Shown here one piece after another: positions 1 to 6,700 of a stretch of DNA of 64,000 nucleotides. The notes beneath the pieces are model-generated. The model saw only the letters and a list, made by a program, of their open reading frames with translations. It did no database searches and was not told where the DNA came from. This DNA comes from Hydrogenothermus marinus (GTDB lineage: Bacteria > Aquificota > Aquificia > Aquificales > Hydrogenothermaceae). Every line of letters begins with the position of its first letter. Position 1 is the stretch's first letter. The translations under genes and the position numbers were made by a program. The DNA lies in the NCBI RefSeq assembly GCF_003688665.1, contig NZ_REFO01000013.1, forward strand, positions 62,001 to 126,000. Direction: 5' to 3'.

Positions 1-1289
1 CAAGGGCTCCAGAAAATGACAAAGTTTTAGAGGAAATACTTGCTTTAAGACATGAAAAAGCAAAACTTCTTGGATTTAAGAACTATGCAGAGCTTTCATT
101 AAAGAAAAAAATGGCACAATCTCCGGAAGAAGTTATTGAATTCCTAAGAGAACTTGCTAAAAAAAGTAAACCTCAAGCAGAAAAAGAGTATGAAGAATTA
201 AATCAGTTTGCTAAAAAATTGGGATTAAATGATGATGTTCAAGCCTATGATTTTGCATATTATTCAGAAAAACTAAAAAAAGAAAAATTTGGTATAAGTG
301 ATGAGCTTTATAAACCATATTTTGAAAAAGAAAATGTAGTTAATGGACTCTTTAGCTTTTTAAATAAACTTTTCAAACTTGAGTTTGAAAAAGTAGATGT
401 ACCTGTATGGCATCCTTCTGTCCTCGTTTATCATATACACAGAAAAGGAAACCTAATTGGAAGGCTTTATCTTGATTTAGAAGCAAGAAAAGGAAAAAGA
501 GATGGAGCTTGGATGGATGAATGGGTAGTACACCATGAAACCTCAGAAGGAGAAAAACTTTATCCGATAGCATTTATAGTTGCAAATTTTGCACCAAAAA
601 CAGATAAAACCCCTTCACTATTAAGACCTTATGATGTTGAAACATTATTTCATGAAATGGGACATGCACTTCAACATCTTGTAAGTGAAGTTAAGGAACC
701 TTTTGTAAGTGGTATATCAGGTGTAGAATGGGATGCAGTAGAGTTTCCATCTCAGTTTTTAGAAAAGTTTGCATATGAGCCTTTAGTATTAAAAAGTTTT
801 GCAAAACATTACAAAACAGGAGAACCTCTTCCTGACGAGCTAATAGAAAAATTAAATAAAGCAAAAAATTTCCAATCAGCACTTGCTATGGTAAGACAGC
901 TTGAGTTTGGACTATTTGATATATTAATCCATATGGATAAATATACTGCAAAAGATGTTCAAGAAATACTTAACAAGGTAAGAGAAGAAGTAGCAGTAAT
1001 AAAACCTCCTAAATACAATAAATTCCAGTGGTCTTTTGGACATATATTTGCCGGAGGATATGCAGCAGGATATTATAGCTACAAATGGGCAGAAGTTTTA
1101 TCTGCAGATGCATATTTTATGTTTGTAGATAATGGTATTTATAATGATGATGTTGCAGAAAGCTTTTATGAAGAAATTTTGACAAAAGGTGGAAGTAGGC
1201 CAGCAATGGAACTTTTTGAAAAATTTGCAGGTAGAAAACCAGATATAGATGCTCTTTTAAGACTTTCTGGAATAAAGGGAGGAAATTAA
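1..1289 (+). CDS. prlC: M3-family oligopeptidase (oligopeptidase A-like), 3' part
   Basis: This is the C-terminal part of a zinc oligopeptidase of the M3 (thimet/oligopeptidase A) family, cytosolic enzymes that degrade short peptides. The reading frame is open from base 3, upstream of the first internal ATG at 111, so the gene enters from outside the window and the ATG is not its start. The zinc site HEMGH (HExxH) is encoded at 651-665 in the context LFHEMGHALQH. The downstream stretch EWDAVEFPSQFLE carries the expected third zinc ligand. The C-terminal FGHIFAGGYAAGYYSY motif is also typical of the family. The family is normally about 650-700 aa, so roughly 250 residues lie outside. The symbol prlC is used loosely; another M3 member is possible. 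Confidence 0.9.
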   Translation, partial: RAPENDKVLEEILALRHEKAKLLGFKNYAELSLKKKMAQSPEEVIEFLRELAKKSKPQAEKEYEELNQFAKKLGLNDDVQAYDFAYYSEKLKKEKFGISDELYKPYFEKENVVNGLFSFLNKLFKLEFEKVDVPVWHPSVLVYHIHRKGNLIGRLYLDLEARKGKRDGAWMDEWVVHHETSEGEKLYPIAFIVANFAPKTDKTPSLLRPYDVETLFHEMGHALQHLVSEVKEPFVSGISGVEWDAVEFPSQFLEKFAYEPLVLKSFAKHYKTGEPLPDELIEKLNKAKNFQSALAMVRQLEFGLFDILIHMDKYTAKDVQEILNKVREEVAVIKPPKYNKFQWSFGHIFAGGYAAGYYSYKWAEVLSADAYFMFVDNGIYNDDVAESFYEEILTKGGSRPAMELFEKFAGRKPDIDALLRLSGIKGGN

Positions 1290-1290
1290 A

Positions 1291-1407
1291 ATGTCTCATG
1301 ATCTTATTGAACAGATTTTTATATGGAGTATGGTGCTTGCTTTTATAATCTCTCTTATAATGTTTCTATATAAAGAAACTAAAAATCCAAATAGGAGGAA
1401 ATTTTAA
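1291..1407 (+). CDS. Small single-pass membrane protein, 38 aa
   Basis: This short ORF begins at ATG 1291 after a good ribosome site (GGGAGG at 1278-1283). It encodes 38 residues: a short polar N-terminus, one hydrophobic segment (about residues 9-27, FIWSMVLAFIISLIMFLY) and a basic tail KNPNRRKF. Its stop TAA (1405-1407) shares a base with the ATG of the next gene, which points to translational coupling. The size and layout resemble small accessory subunits of membrane oxidases or transporters, but I recognise no family. Real translation is likely from the ribosome site and tight spacing; function is unknown. Confidence 0.6.
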   Translation: MSHDLIEQIFIWSMVLAFIISLIMFLYKETKNPNRRKF

Positions 1408-1730
1408 TGATTGTAGTGATGACAAAATTTCCAATAAAAAAAGAGTATTTTAAAGATTTTGAAGAAAGAGCAAAAAGTCAATTTGGAGAAAAAGGATTAA
1501 CAAAGCAGGAAGGTTTTATCAAAATGAATATTTTAAAACCTATGTTAATTCCACCAAATCCTGAAAATAATTTATTCATAATTGAAACTTATTGGAAAGA
1601 TTTAGAAAGTTTTAAAAAATATACTGAAAGCCCTGCTTTTGCAGAAGCTCATAAAAACCCTCCACCTCAAGAATGGTTTACAGGAAGACCAACTGTTGAT
1701 GTTTTTGAAGTTATAAAAGAAAAGTCTTGA
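1407..1730 (+). CDS. Antibiotic biosynthesis monooxygenase (ABM)-fold protein
   Basis: The 107-aa product resembles the small dimeric alpha+beta barrel family that includes ABM, HmoA and IsdG-like proteins. It opens with the strand MIVVMTKFPIK, then a helix with EERAKSQF, a strand with GFIKMNIL, the segment FIIETYWKDLESFKKYTES (the family's typical W..ESF..W/Y region) and a closing helix before VDVFEVI. Members range from quinone or haem-degrading monooxygenases to proteins with no known activity. I see no residues that settle a haem role. The start overlaps the stop of the 38-aa gene by one base, with AGGAGG at 1393-1398 as ribosome site. The stop codon lies inside the -35 box of the vapBC promoter. 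Confidence 0.65.
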   Translation: MIVVMTKFPIKKEYFKDFEERAKSQFGEKGLTKQEGFIKMNILKPMLIPPNPENNLFIIETYWKDLESFKKYTESPAFAEAHKNPPPQEWFTGRPTVDVFEVIKEKS

Positions 1731-1754
1731 AATATTTTATAAACAATATATACT
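1727..1754 (+). promoter_or_regulatory. Sigma-70-type promoter of vapBC
   Basis: The -35 TTGAAA (1727-1732) and -10 TATACT (1749-1754) are separated by 16 bases. The -35 overlaps the stop codon of the preceding gene. The predicted start of transcription is near 1761, inside the palindrome listed next. Confidence 0.55.
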
Positions 1755-1756
1755 TT

Positions 1757-1770
1757 TTGATATATATCAA
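1757..1770. promoter_or_regulatory. Palindromic candidate operator of vapBC
   Basis: TTGATATATATCAA is a perfect 14-bp palindrome lying just after the -10 box and about 20 bases before the antitoxin start. VapBC complexes usually repress their own promoter through palindromes in this position. In DNA this AT-rich a 14-bp palindrome can arise by chance, so its location is the main support. Confidence 0.45.
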
Positions 1771-1790
1771 TGTAAATAACGGAGTTTATA

Positions 1791-2015
1791 TTGATTGCAA
1801 AAGTATTTAAAAATGGAAGAAGTCAAGCAATACGAATTCCAAAAGAATATCGTGTAGATACTGATGAAGTATATATTGAAAAAATAGGAGATACTTTAAT
1901 TATAATTCCAAAAAAGAAAAACAAATGGGATATTATGAAAGATGCTGTTAAAGAATTGAAAAACTTTGAGTTTGAAAGAAACCAACCGAAAATCCAAGAA
2001 AGGGATTTATTTTGA
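1791..2015 (+). CDS. vapB: VapB-family antitoxin (AbrB/MazE-like fold)
   Basis: The 74-aa product has the swapped-hairpin DNA-binding domain of VapB/AbrB antitoxins at its N-terminus (KVFKNGRSQAIRIPKEYR). A polar C-terminal tail (about residues 45-74) follows and would wrap the toxin. It neutralises the adjacent VapC RNase and, with it, represses the operon. The start is TTG at 1791, preceded by GGAG at 1781-1784; the protein then begins MIAKVFKNGRSQ, as in homologues. It overlaps vapC by four bases. Family assignment is firm; the VapBC subtype is not determined. Confidence 0.85.
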   Translation: MIAKVFKNGRSQAIRIPKEYRVDTDEVYIEKIGDTLIIIPKKKNKWDIMKDAVKELKNFEFERNQPKIQERDLF

Positions 2016-2413
2016 TATATATGTTAGATACAAATATAATATCTTATATAATTAGAGAACAAAATCTTACCTTAATTGATAAATTTAAACAAATTTCAGA
2101 AAAAGATAATTCAATAGCAGTTTCTTCTATAACAGTTGCTGAGTTATTCTATGGAGTTAAAAAGAAAAATAGTAAAAAACTTGAAATTGCTATAACTAAA
2201 TTTCTATTTCCCTTAAAAAAGTTTCCTTTTGATGAAAAGGCAGCCTTAACATATGGAGATATTAGAGCAAAATTAGAAGCAAAAGGAAAAATAATAGGAG
2301 CATATGATATGCTTATAGCAGCTCATGCAAAAAGTATAGGTGCCATATTAGTTACAAATAATGAGAAAGAATTTAAAAGGGTAGAGGGATTAAAAATAGA
2401 AAACTGGATTTAA
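2012..2413 (+). CDS. vapC: VapC-family PIN-domain toxin ribonuclease
   Basis: The 133-aa product is a PIN-domain endoribonuclease, the toxin partner of VapB. Visible acidic metal-binding residues are D6 in MLDTNIISYI, E43 in SSITVAELFYG, and the later pair around GAYDMLIAAHAKS (D98), with N116 in VTNNEKEF completing the usual quartet. The start TTG (2012) gives MIYMLDTN, the usual VapC opening, and overlaps the antitoxin stop in a TTGA junction; ATG 2021 would also keep the catalytic Asp. Family targets are tRNA or rRNA; the target here cannot be read from sequence. Confidence 0.88.
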   Translation: MIYMLDTNIISYIIREQNLTLIDKFKQISEKDNSIAVSSITVAELFYGVKKKNSKKLEIAITKFLFPLKKFPFDEKAALTYGDIRAKLEAKGKIIGAYDMLIAAHAKSIGAILVTNNEKEFKRVEGLKIENWI

Positions 2414-2428
2414 GTATAATTATAACAC

Positions 2429-2457
2429 TTGAAATATTTAAAAGATTAAGGTATTTT
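2429..2457 (+). promoter_or_regulatory. Possible promoter of the nuo genes
   Basis: TTGAAA (2429-2434), a 17-base spacer and TATTTT (2452-2457) lie upstream of nuoA. The -10 is weak, and the surrounding AT-rich DNA offers alternatives such as TATAAT at 2415-2420. Confidence 0.35.
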
Positions 2458-2498
2458 TATTTACCAAATAAAACAGCGTTTGATTAGAGGTATAAATT

Positions 2499-2867
2499 AT
2501 GACTGGATATTTTGCTTTGGTTATATTTTTCTTAGCTGCTACAATTGTTGGGGTTGCAATGCTTATTATAAACAGACTTATAGCTCCAAAAGCACCAACA
2601 AGCTTAAAAGAATATCCTTATGAGTGTGGAGTACCTCTTTATGATAAAACAGCTCAAACCAGTTTAGATCAGAAATACTATCTTTTAGGGCTTTTGCTTG
2701 TTTTATTTGATCTTGAAGCGGCTTTTGTATTTCCTTGGGCAGTAATATACAAATCATTTGTAAGTGTTAATGCAGGACTTATTTTTGTAGAGATGTTTTT
2801 ATTCTTAACTATATTAATATTTGGTTTTATATATGCTTGGAAAAAAGGAGCGTTAAAATGGCAATAA
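2499..2867 (+). CDS. nuoA: NADH-quinone oxidoreductase subunit A
   Basis: The 122-aa product is the small membrane subunit NuoA of respiratory complex I. It has three hydrophobic segments: about residues 4-26, 61-83 and 90-113. The loop contains the family signature [13 protein letters not shown], and the acidic segment [14 protein letters not shown] lies in the second helix region. The start ATG is preceded by GAGGT. The gene overlaps the true nuoB start by ten bases, as is common in nuo operons. The electron donor of this complex is not evident because nuoE/F/G are not in the window. Confidence 0.95.
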   Translation: MTGYFALVIFFLAATIVGVAMLIINRLIAPKAPTSLKEYPYECGVPLYDKTAQTSLDQKYYLLGLLLVLFDLEAAFVFPWAVIYKSFVSVNAGLIFVEMFLFLTILIFGFIYAWKKGALKWQ

Positions 2868-3376
2868 TAAATAATAATGGGATAATATTAACAACAGCTG
2901 AAGAAGTTTTAAGCTGGGGTAGAAGAAACTCTTTATGGCCAGTATCTATAGGCCTTGCTTGTTGTGCTATAGAAATGATGCATACTGCTGCATCAAGATT
3001 TGATACAGATAGACTTGGAATAATATTTAGAGGCTCTCCAAGACAGTCGGATGTTTTAATTGTTGCAGGTACAGTTGTAAATAAAGTTGCTCCAATGTTA
3101 AAGCTTATATATGATCAGATGCCTGAACCAAAATGGGTAATATCTATGGGAGGATGTGCCTCTGCAGGTGGACCTTTCCCAACTTACTCTACACTTCAAG
3201 GAGTTGATAGAATAATTCCAGTTGATGTATATGTTCCAGGATGTCCTCCAACACCTCAAGCATTACTTTGGGGAATACTTGAACTTCAAAAGAAAATAAA
3301 AGCTAAAAAAGAAGGTAAAGAATTTAAAGAAATTCCAATAAAACAAGCAGCCCCTTCTTTTCCTATAAAAAAATAG
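2858..3376 (+). CDS. nuoB: NADH-quinone oxidoreductase subunit B
   Basis: NuoB carries Fe-S cluster N2, the last electron carrier before quinone in complex I. The four cluster cysteines are visible: the adjacent pair C35-C36 in [11 protein letters not shown]100 in [12 protein letters not shown] and C129 in [14 protein letters not shown] chose ATG 2858 (172 aa, MAIINNNG) rather than the upstream TTG 2837. The GGAG at 2847-2850 is placed correctly for 2858, and the upstream extension MEKRSVK is just the ribosome-site region. The gene lies between nuoA and a fused nuoCD. A terminator-like hairpin overlaps its stop codon. Confidence 0.95.
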   Translation: MAIINNNGIILTTAEEVLSWGRRNSLWPVSIGLACCAIEMMHTAASRFDTDRLGIIFRGSPRQSDVLIVAGTVVNKVAPMLKLIYDQMPEPKWVISMGGCASAGGPFPTYSTLQGVDRIIPVDVYVPGCPPTPQALLWGILELQKKIKAKKEGKEFKEIPIKQAAPSFPIKK

Positions 3377-3398
3377 GCTTCACTGCCTATCCTTTTTT
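3373..3398 (+). terminator. Terminator-like hairpin between nuoB and nuoCD
   Basis: ATAGGC (3373-3378) pairs with GCCTAT (3385-3390) around a six-base loop, followed by CC and six T (3393-3398). It overlaps the nuoB stop codon and sits inside the apparent operon, so it may attenuate or set the subunit ratio rather than end the transcript. Confidence 0.5.
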
Positions 3399-3413
3399 AA
3401 GGGGTATATATAA

Positions 3414-5165
3414 TTGCTCTGGATTGAAGAAGATAAAATATCTTTTTTAAAAGAAAAATTTCCTAATTTAGTGTTTAAAAAAAATAAGGAACTTTTTTAT
3501 TTAGAAATAGAAAAAAATCAGCTTATTCCTCTCTTAAAAGAACTTAAAGAAAATTCAGAGCTTCAGTTTAAGATGTTTATAGACTTTACAATAGTTGATT
3601 ATCCACTTCATAAACCAAGATTTCAAGGGGTTTATTTTCTTTATTCACCACTACATAAAAAAAGGATATGTATAAAAACTTGGGCAGAAGATGAAACTTT
3701 ACCTTCTTTAATTAATTTATGGAAAGGAGCAAAATGGGCAGAAAGAGAAGCTTATGATATGTTTGGTATTTCTTTTGAAGGACATGAAAACCTTGTAAGA
3801 ATGTTTATGTGGGAAGGTTATAAATATTTTCCACTTAGAAAGGATTTTCCAAAAGAAGGTATAAAAGATACATATCTACCATCATTAAATGAAAGAGGAG
3901 AAGAATATCCTTCTCATGATTATGAAGAATATCATACTGCAGTACCTACTCTTGAAGATTTAGAAAAAACAGAAAAAGCAAGATTAGAAAAAAAGGCTCA
4001 GATTGTTTTAAACTGGGGACCATTACATCCTGGAACACATGGGACAATATGGTTTTTATTTGATTTAGAAGGAGAAAAGGTTAAAAATTGCGATATTATT
4101 CTTGGACAACTTCATAGAGGGATAGAAAAATTATCAGAAGATATTACATACACTCAGATAATACCATACACTGATAGAATGGATTATATATCTGCAATAT
4201 GTAGTAATGTAGCATATGTAAATGCAGTAGAAAAACTACTTGATGTTGAGGCTACAGAGAAAGCAAAATGGATAAGGACTATGATGTGTGAACTTCAAAG
4301 AATAAACTCACATCTTTTATGGCTTGGTACTTATGCACTTGATCTTGGAGCCTTAACAATTTTCTTATATACCTTCAGAGAAAGAGAAAAATTAATGGAT
4401 ATTATTGAAGGTATTGCAGGAATAAGATTAAACTCTTCTTATATAAGAATTGGAGGAGTTAGATTAGACCTTCCTGAAGGTGCTTTAGATGTTATAGAGC
4501 ATTTTGTAAAAGATTTTCCTGAAAAACTTAATGAATATGAAACTATATTAACTAAAAATAGAGTATGGCAAAAAAGAAATATAAATGTAGGGATTATTAC
4601 AGAAGAAGATGTTTATCAGTATGGATTAACGGGTTCAGTAGCAAGAGCATCAGGAGTACCTTATGATATTAGAATGATACAACCTACAGATAAATATGAT
4701 GAAGTAGATTTTGAGGTACCTCTTGGAACAGTTGGAGATTCTTATGATAGATATTTAGTTAGAATGGAAGAAATGAGACAAAGTTTAAATATAGTAAAGC
4801 AATGTGTTGAAAAACTTAAAGAGCTAAAAGATGATAAACATATAGCAACTGATAACCCTTATGTACTTCCAACATTAGAGGAAACTTTTGTATCAATAGA
4901 ATCTATGGTTAAAGATTTTAATCTTAGAATATATGGTGAACAAGCTCCAGAAGGAGAGATATATTTATCAGGAGAAAATCCAAGAGGAGAACTTGGATTT
5001 TATATAGTAAGTAAAGGAGAAGGAAAGCCTTATAGACTTAGAATAAGGTCAGGGGCTTTTTATAACCTACAAATATTTCCAGAACTTATAAAAGGAAGAA
5101 CAATAGCAGATGCAGTAGTTTTACTTGGTAGCCTTGATCCTGTTGTAGGTGAAACAGACAGATAA
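3414..5165 (+). CDS. nuoCD: Fused NADH-quinone oxidoreductase subunit C/D
   Basis: The 583-aa product joins NuoC (about residues 1-165, with the 30-kDa signature WAEREAYDMFGI and HENLVRMFMWEGY) to NuoD (about 195-583, beginning LNWGPLHPGTHGT). NuoD is the quinone-site partner of NuoB; its hallmarks ERINSHLLWLG-like (ELQRINSHLLWLG), GGVR and the C-terminal LGSLDPVVGETDR are all present. The linker around residues 166-195 is rich in Glu and Lys. The start is TTG 3414, after AAGGGG at 3399-3404. Gene fusions of nuoC and nuoD are known in enterobacteria. The genes that follow are unrelated, so the remaining nuo genes must lie elsewhere. Confidence 0.93.
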   Translation: MLWIEEDKISFLKEKFPNLVFKKNKELFYLEIEKNQLIPLLKELKENSELQFKMFIDFTIVDYPLHKPRFQGVYFLYSPLHKKRICIKTWAEDETLPSLINLWKGAKWAEREAYDMFGISFEGHENLVRMFMWEGYKYFPLRKDFPKEGIKDTYLPSLNERGEEYPSHDYEEYHTAVPTLEDLEKTEKARLEKKAQIVLNWGPLHPGTHGTIWFLFDLEGEKVKNCDIILGQLHRGIEKLSEDITYTQIIPYTDRMDYISAICSNVAYVNAVEKLLDVEATEKAKWIRTMMCELQRINSHLLWLGTYALDLGALTIFLYTFREREKLMDIIEGIAGIRLNSSYIRIGGVRLDLPEGALDVIEHFVKDFPEKLNEYETILTKNRVWQKRNINVGIITEEDVYQYGLTGSVARASGVPYDIRMIQPTDKYDEVDFEVPLGTVGDSYDRYLVRMEEMRQSLNIVKQCVEKLKELKDDKHIATDNPYVLPTLEETFVSIESMVKDFNLRIYGEQAPEGEIYLSGENPRGELGFYIVSKGEGKPYRLRIRSGAFYNLQIFPELIKGRTIADAVVLLGSLDPVVGETDR

Positions 5166-5205
5166 AATGTAATAAAATTTTAAAAAATCTATTTAGGAGA
5201 AATTA

Positions 5206-5664
5206 ATGTCTTTAAAAGAAAAAATTGCCGAATTTTTAGCAACAGGTTTTTATGTAGGGAAAATACCAGTTGCTCCTGGTACCATTGGAACTCTTGTAGC
5301 TATACCTATTATGTTTATATACTGGAATAAAGGAATATTACCTCATATTTTCATTACATTGTCTATTTTTTTTATAGGACTTTGGGCTTCTACAGTTGTA
5401 GTCGGAGAAAAAAAAGAAGATCCAGATTATGTTGTTATAGATGAGATAGCAGGATATATGGTTTCTATGATAGGAGTACCTTTTAATCCTTTATATCTTG
5501 CAATAGCTTTTGTTTTATTTAGATTGTATGATATTTTTAAACCTCCTCCAATAAAAAAGTTTGAAGAACTTCCATCAGGTCTTGGTATAATGGCTGATGA
5601 TATTGTGGCTGGATTATATGTTCTTGTAATAATGCAGATATTAATTCATTTTTTCAATATTTAA
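5206..5664 (+). CDS. pgpA: Phosphatidylglycerophosphatase A
   Basis: The 152-aa membrane protein matches PgpA, which dephosphorylates phosphatidylglycerophosphate to phosphatidylglycerol. The conserved opening FYVGKIPVAPGTIGTLVAIP, the acidic motif DYVVIDEIAGY and the C-terminal DDIVAGLY are all visible and contain the expected metal-binding acidic residues. Several hydrophobic segments place it in the inner membrane. GGAG at 5197-5200 precedes ATG 5206. The substrate-making enzyme gene, pgsA, is at 34.7 kb rather than adjacent. It lies 13 bases before purM, so co-transcription is likely. Confidence 0.9.
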   Translation: MSLKEKIAEFLATGFYVGKIPVAPGTIGTLVAIPIMFIYWNKGILPHIFITLSIFFIGLWASTVVVGEKKEDPDYVVIDEIAGYMVSMIGVPFNPLYLAIAFVLFRLYDIFKPPPIKKFEELPSGLGIMADDIVAGLYVLVIMQILIHFFNI

Positions 5665-5677
5665 AAAGAGGTGAGAA

Positions 5678-6700
5678 ATGATAACTTATAAAGATGCAGG
5701 TGTTGACATAGAAAAAGCTGATAAATTCGTACAGCAGATAAAAGGATTTGTAAAAGAAACTTTTAATAAAAATGTAATTACTCCAATTGGTGGTTTTGCA
5801 GGAGCATATCTATTAGAAGTAGCAAAATATAAAAATCCCGTAATTACATCTTCCACTGATGGAGTAGGAACAAAACTAAAAATTGCCCAAATTATGGATA
5901 AACATGATACAGTTGGAATAGATTTAGTTGCAATGTGTGTAAATGATTTAATAACTACAACTTCAAAACCTTTGTTTTTTCTTGATTATATAGCTACTGG
6001 AAAACTTGAACCTCAAACAGCAGTAGATATAGTTAAAGGAATTGCAGAAGGATGCAAACAAGCTGAATGTGCATTAATAGGTGGAGAAACTGCAGAAATG
6101 CCTGGAATGTATAAAGATGGAGAATATGATCTTGCAGGATTTTCTGTTGGAGTTGTTGAAAAGGATAAAATGGTTGATGGTTCAAGGACAGAAGAAGGAG
6201 ATATATTAATAGGTTTAGCATCTTCAGGTATTCATAGTAATGGATATTCTTTAGTAAGAAAGTTGATAGAACTAAAAGGTTATAAATATACAGATTATAT
6301 AAAAGAGTTTGGGAAAACCCTTGGAGAAGAACTTTTAACACCAACAAAAATATATGTAAAATCTGTTTTAAAGCTTGCTGAAGAAATAGATATAAAAGCT
6401 ATTGCTCATATTACAGGTGGCGGAATAGGTGGAAATTTAATAAGAGTTTTAAATGATAATATTACTGCTGTTATAGAAGAAGGAAGTTGGGAAATATTAC
6501 CAGTATTTAAATGGATAGAAAAAGAAGGAAATGTGCCAAAAGAAGAGATGTACAAAACATTTAATATGGGAATTGGTTTAATAATAGCTGTTTCTGAAAA
6601 AGATAAAGATAAAGCAATTAAAATACTTGAAGAAAATAGAGAAAAAGCATATATAATAGGATACTTAAAAAAAGGAGAAAAATCTGTCCAGATAATATAG
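5678..6700 (+). CDS. purM: Phosphoribosylformylglycinamidine cyclo-ligase (AIR synthetase)
   Basis: The 340-aa enzyme closes the imidazole ring to make aminoimidazole ribonucleotide in purine synthesis. It opens with TYKDAGVDIEKAD, followed by TSSTDGVGTKLKIA, then CALIGGETAEMPGMY and the C-terminal HITGGGIGGNLIRVL, all standard PurM motifs. Length is normal for the family. GAGGTGAG precedes ATG 5678. It ends directly against the next ORF (stop 6698-6700, next ATG 6701). Only one gene separates it from purN, its partner in many bacterial purMN operons. Confidence 0.96.
   Translation: MITYKDAGVDIEKADKFVQQIKGFVKETFNKNVITPIGGFAGAYLLEVAKYKNPVITSSTDGVGTKLKIAQIMDKHDTVGIDLVAMCVNDLITTTSKPLFFLDYIATGKLEPQTAVDIVKGIAEGCKQAECALIGGETAEMPGMYKDGEYDLAGFSVGVVEKDKMVDGSRTEEGDILIGLASSGIHSNGYSLVRKLIELKGYKYTDYIKEFGKTLGEELLTPTKIYVKSVLKLAEEIDIKAIAHITGGGIGGNLIRVLNDNITAVIEEGSWEILPVFKWIEKEGNVPKEEMYKTFNMGIGLIIAVSEKDKDKAIKILEENREKAYIIGYLKKGEKSVQII

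Noticed and set aside
1-110. Starting the M3 peptidase at ATG 111
   Set aside because: The frame is open and conserved upstream to the window edge (ALRHEKAKLLGFKNYAEL), so the ATG is internal.
2837-2857. Upstream TTG start of nuoB at 2837
   Set aside because: The extension MEKRSVK is made of the ribosome-site region; ATG 2858 has GGAG at the right distance and the usual NuoB opening.
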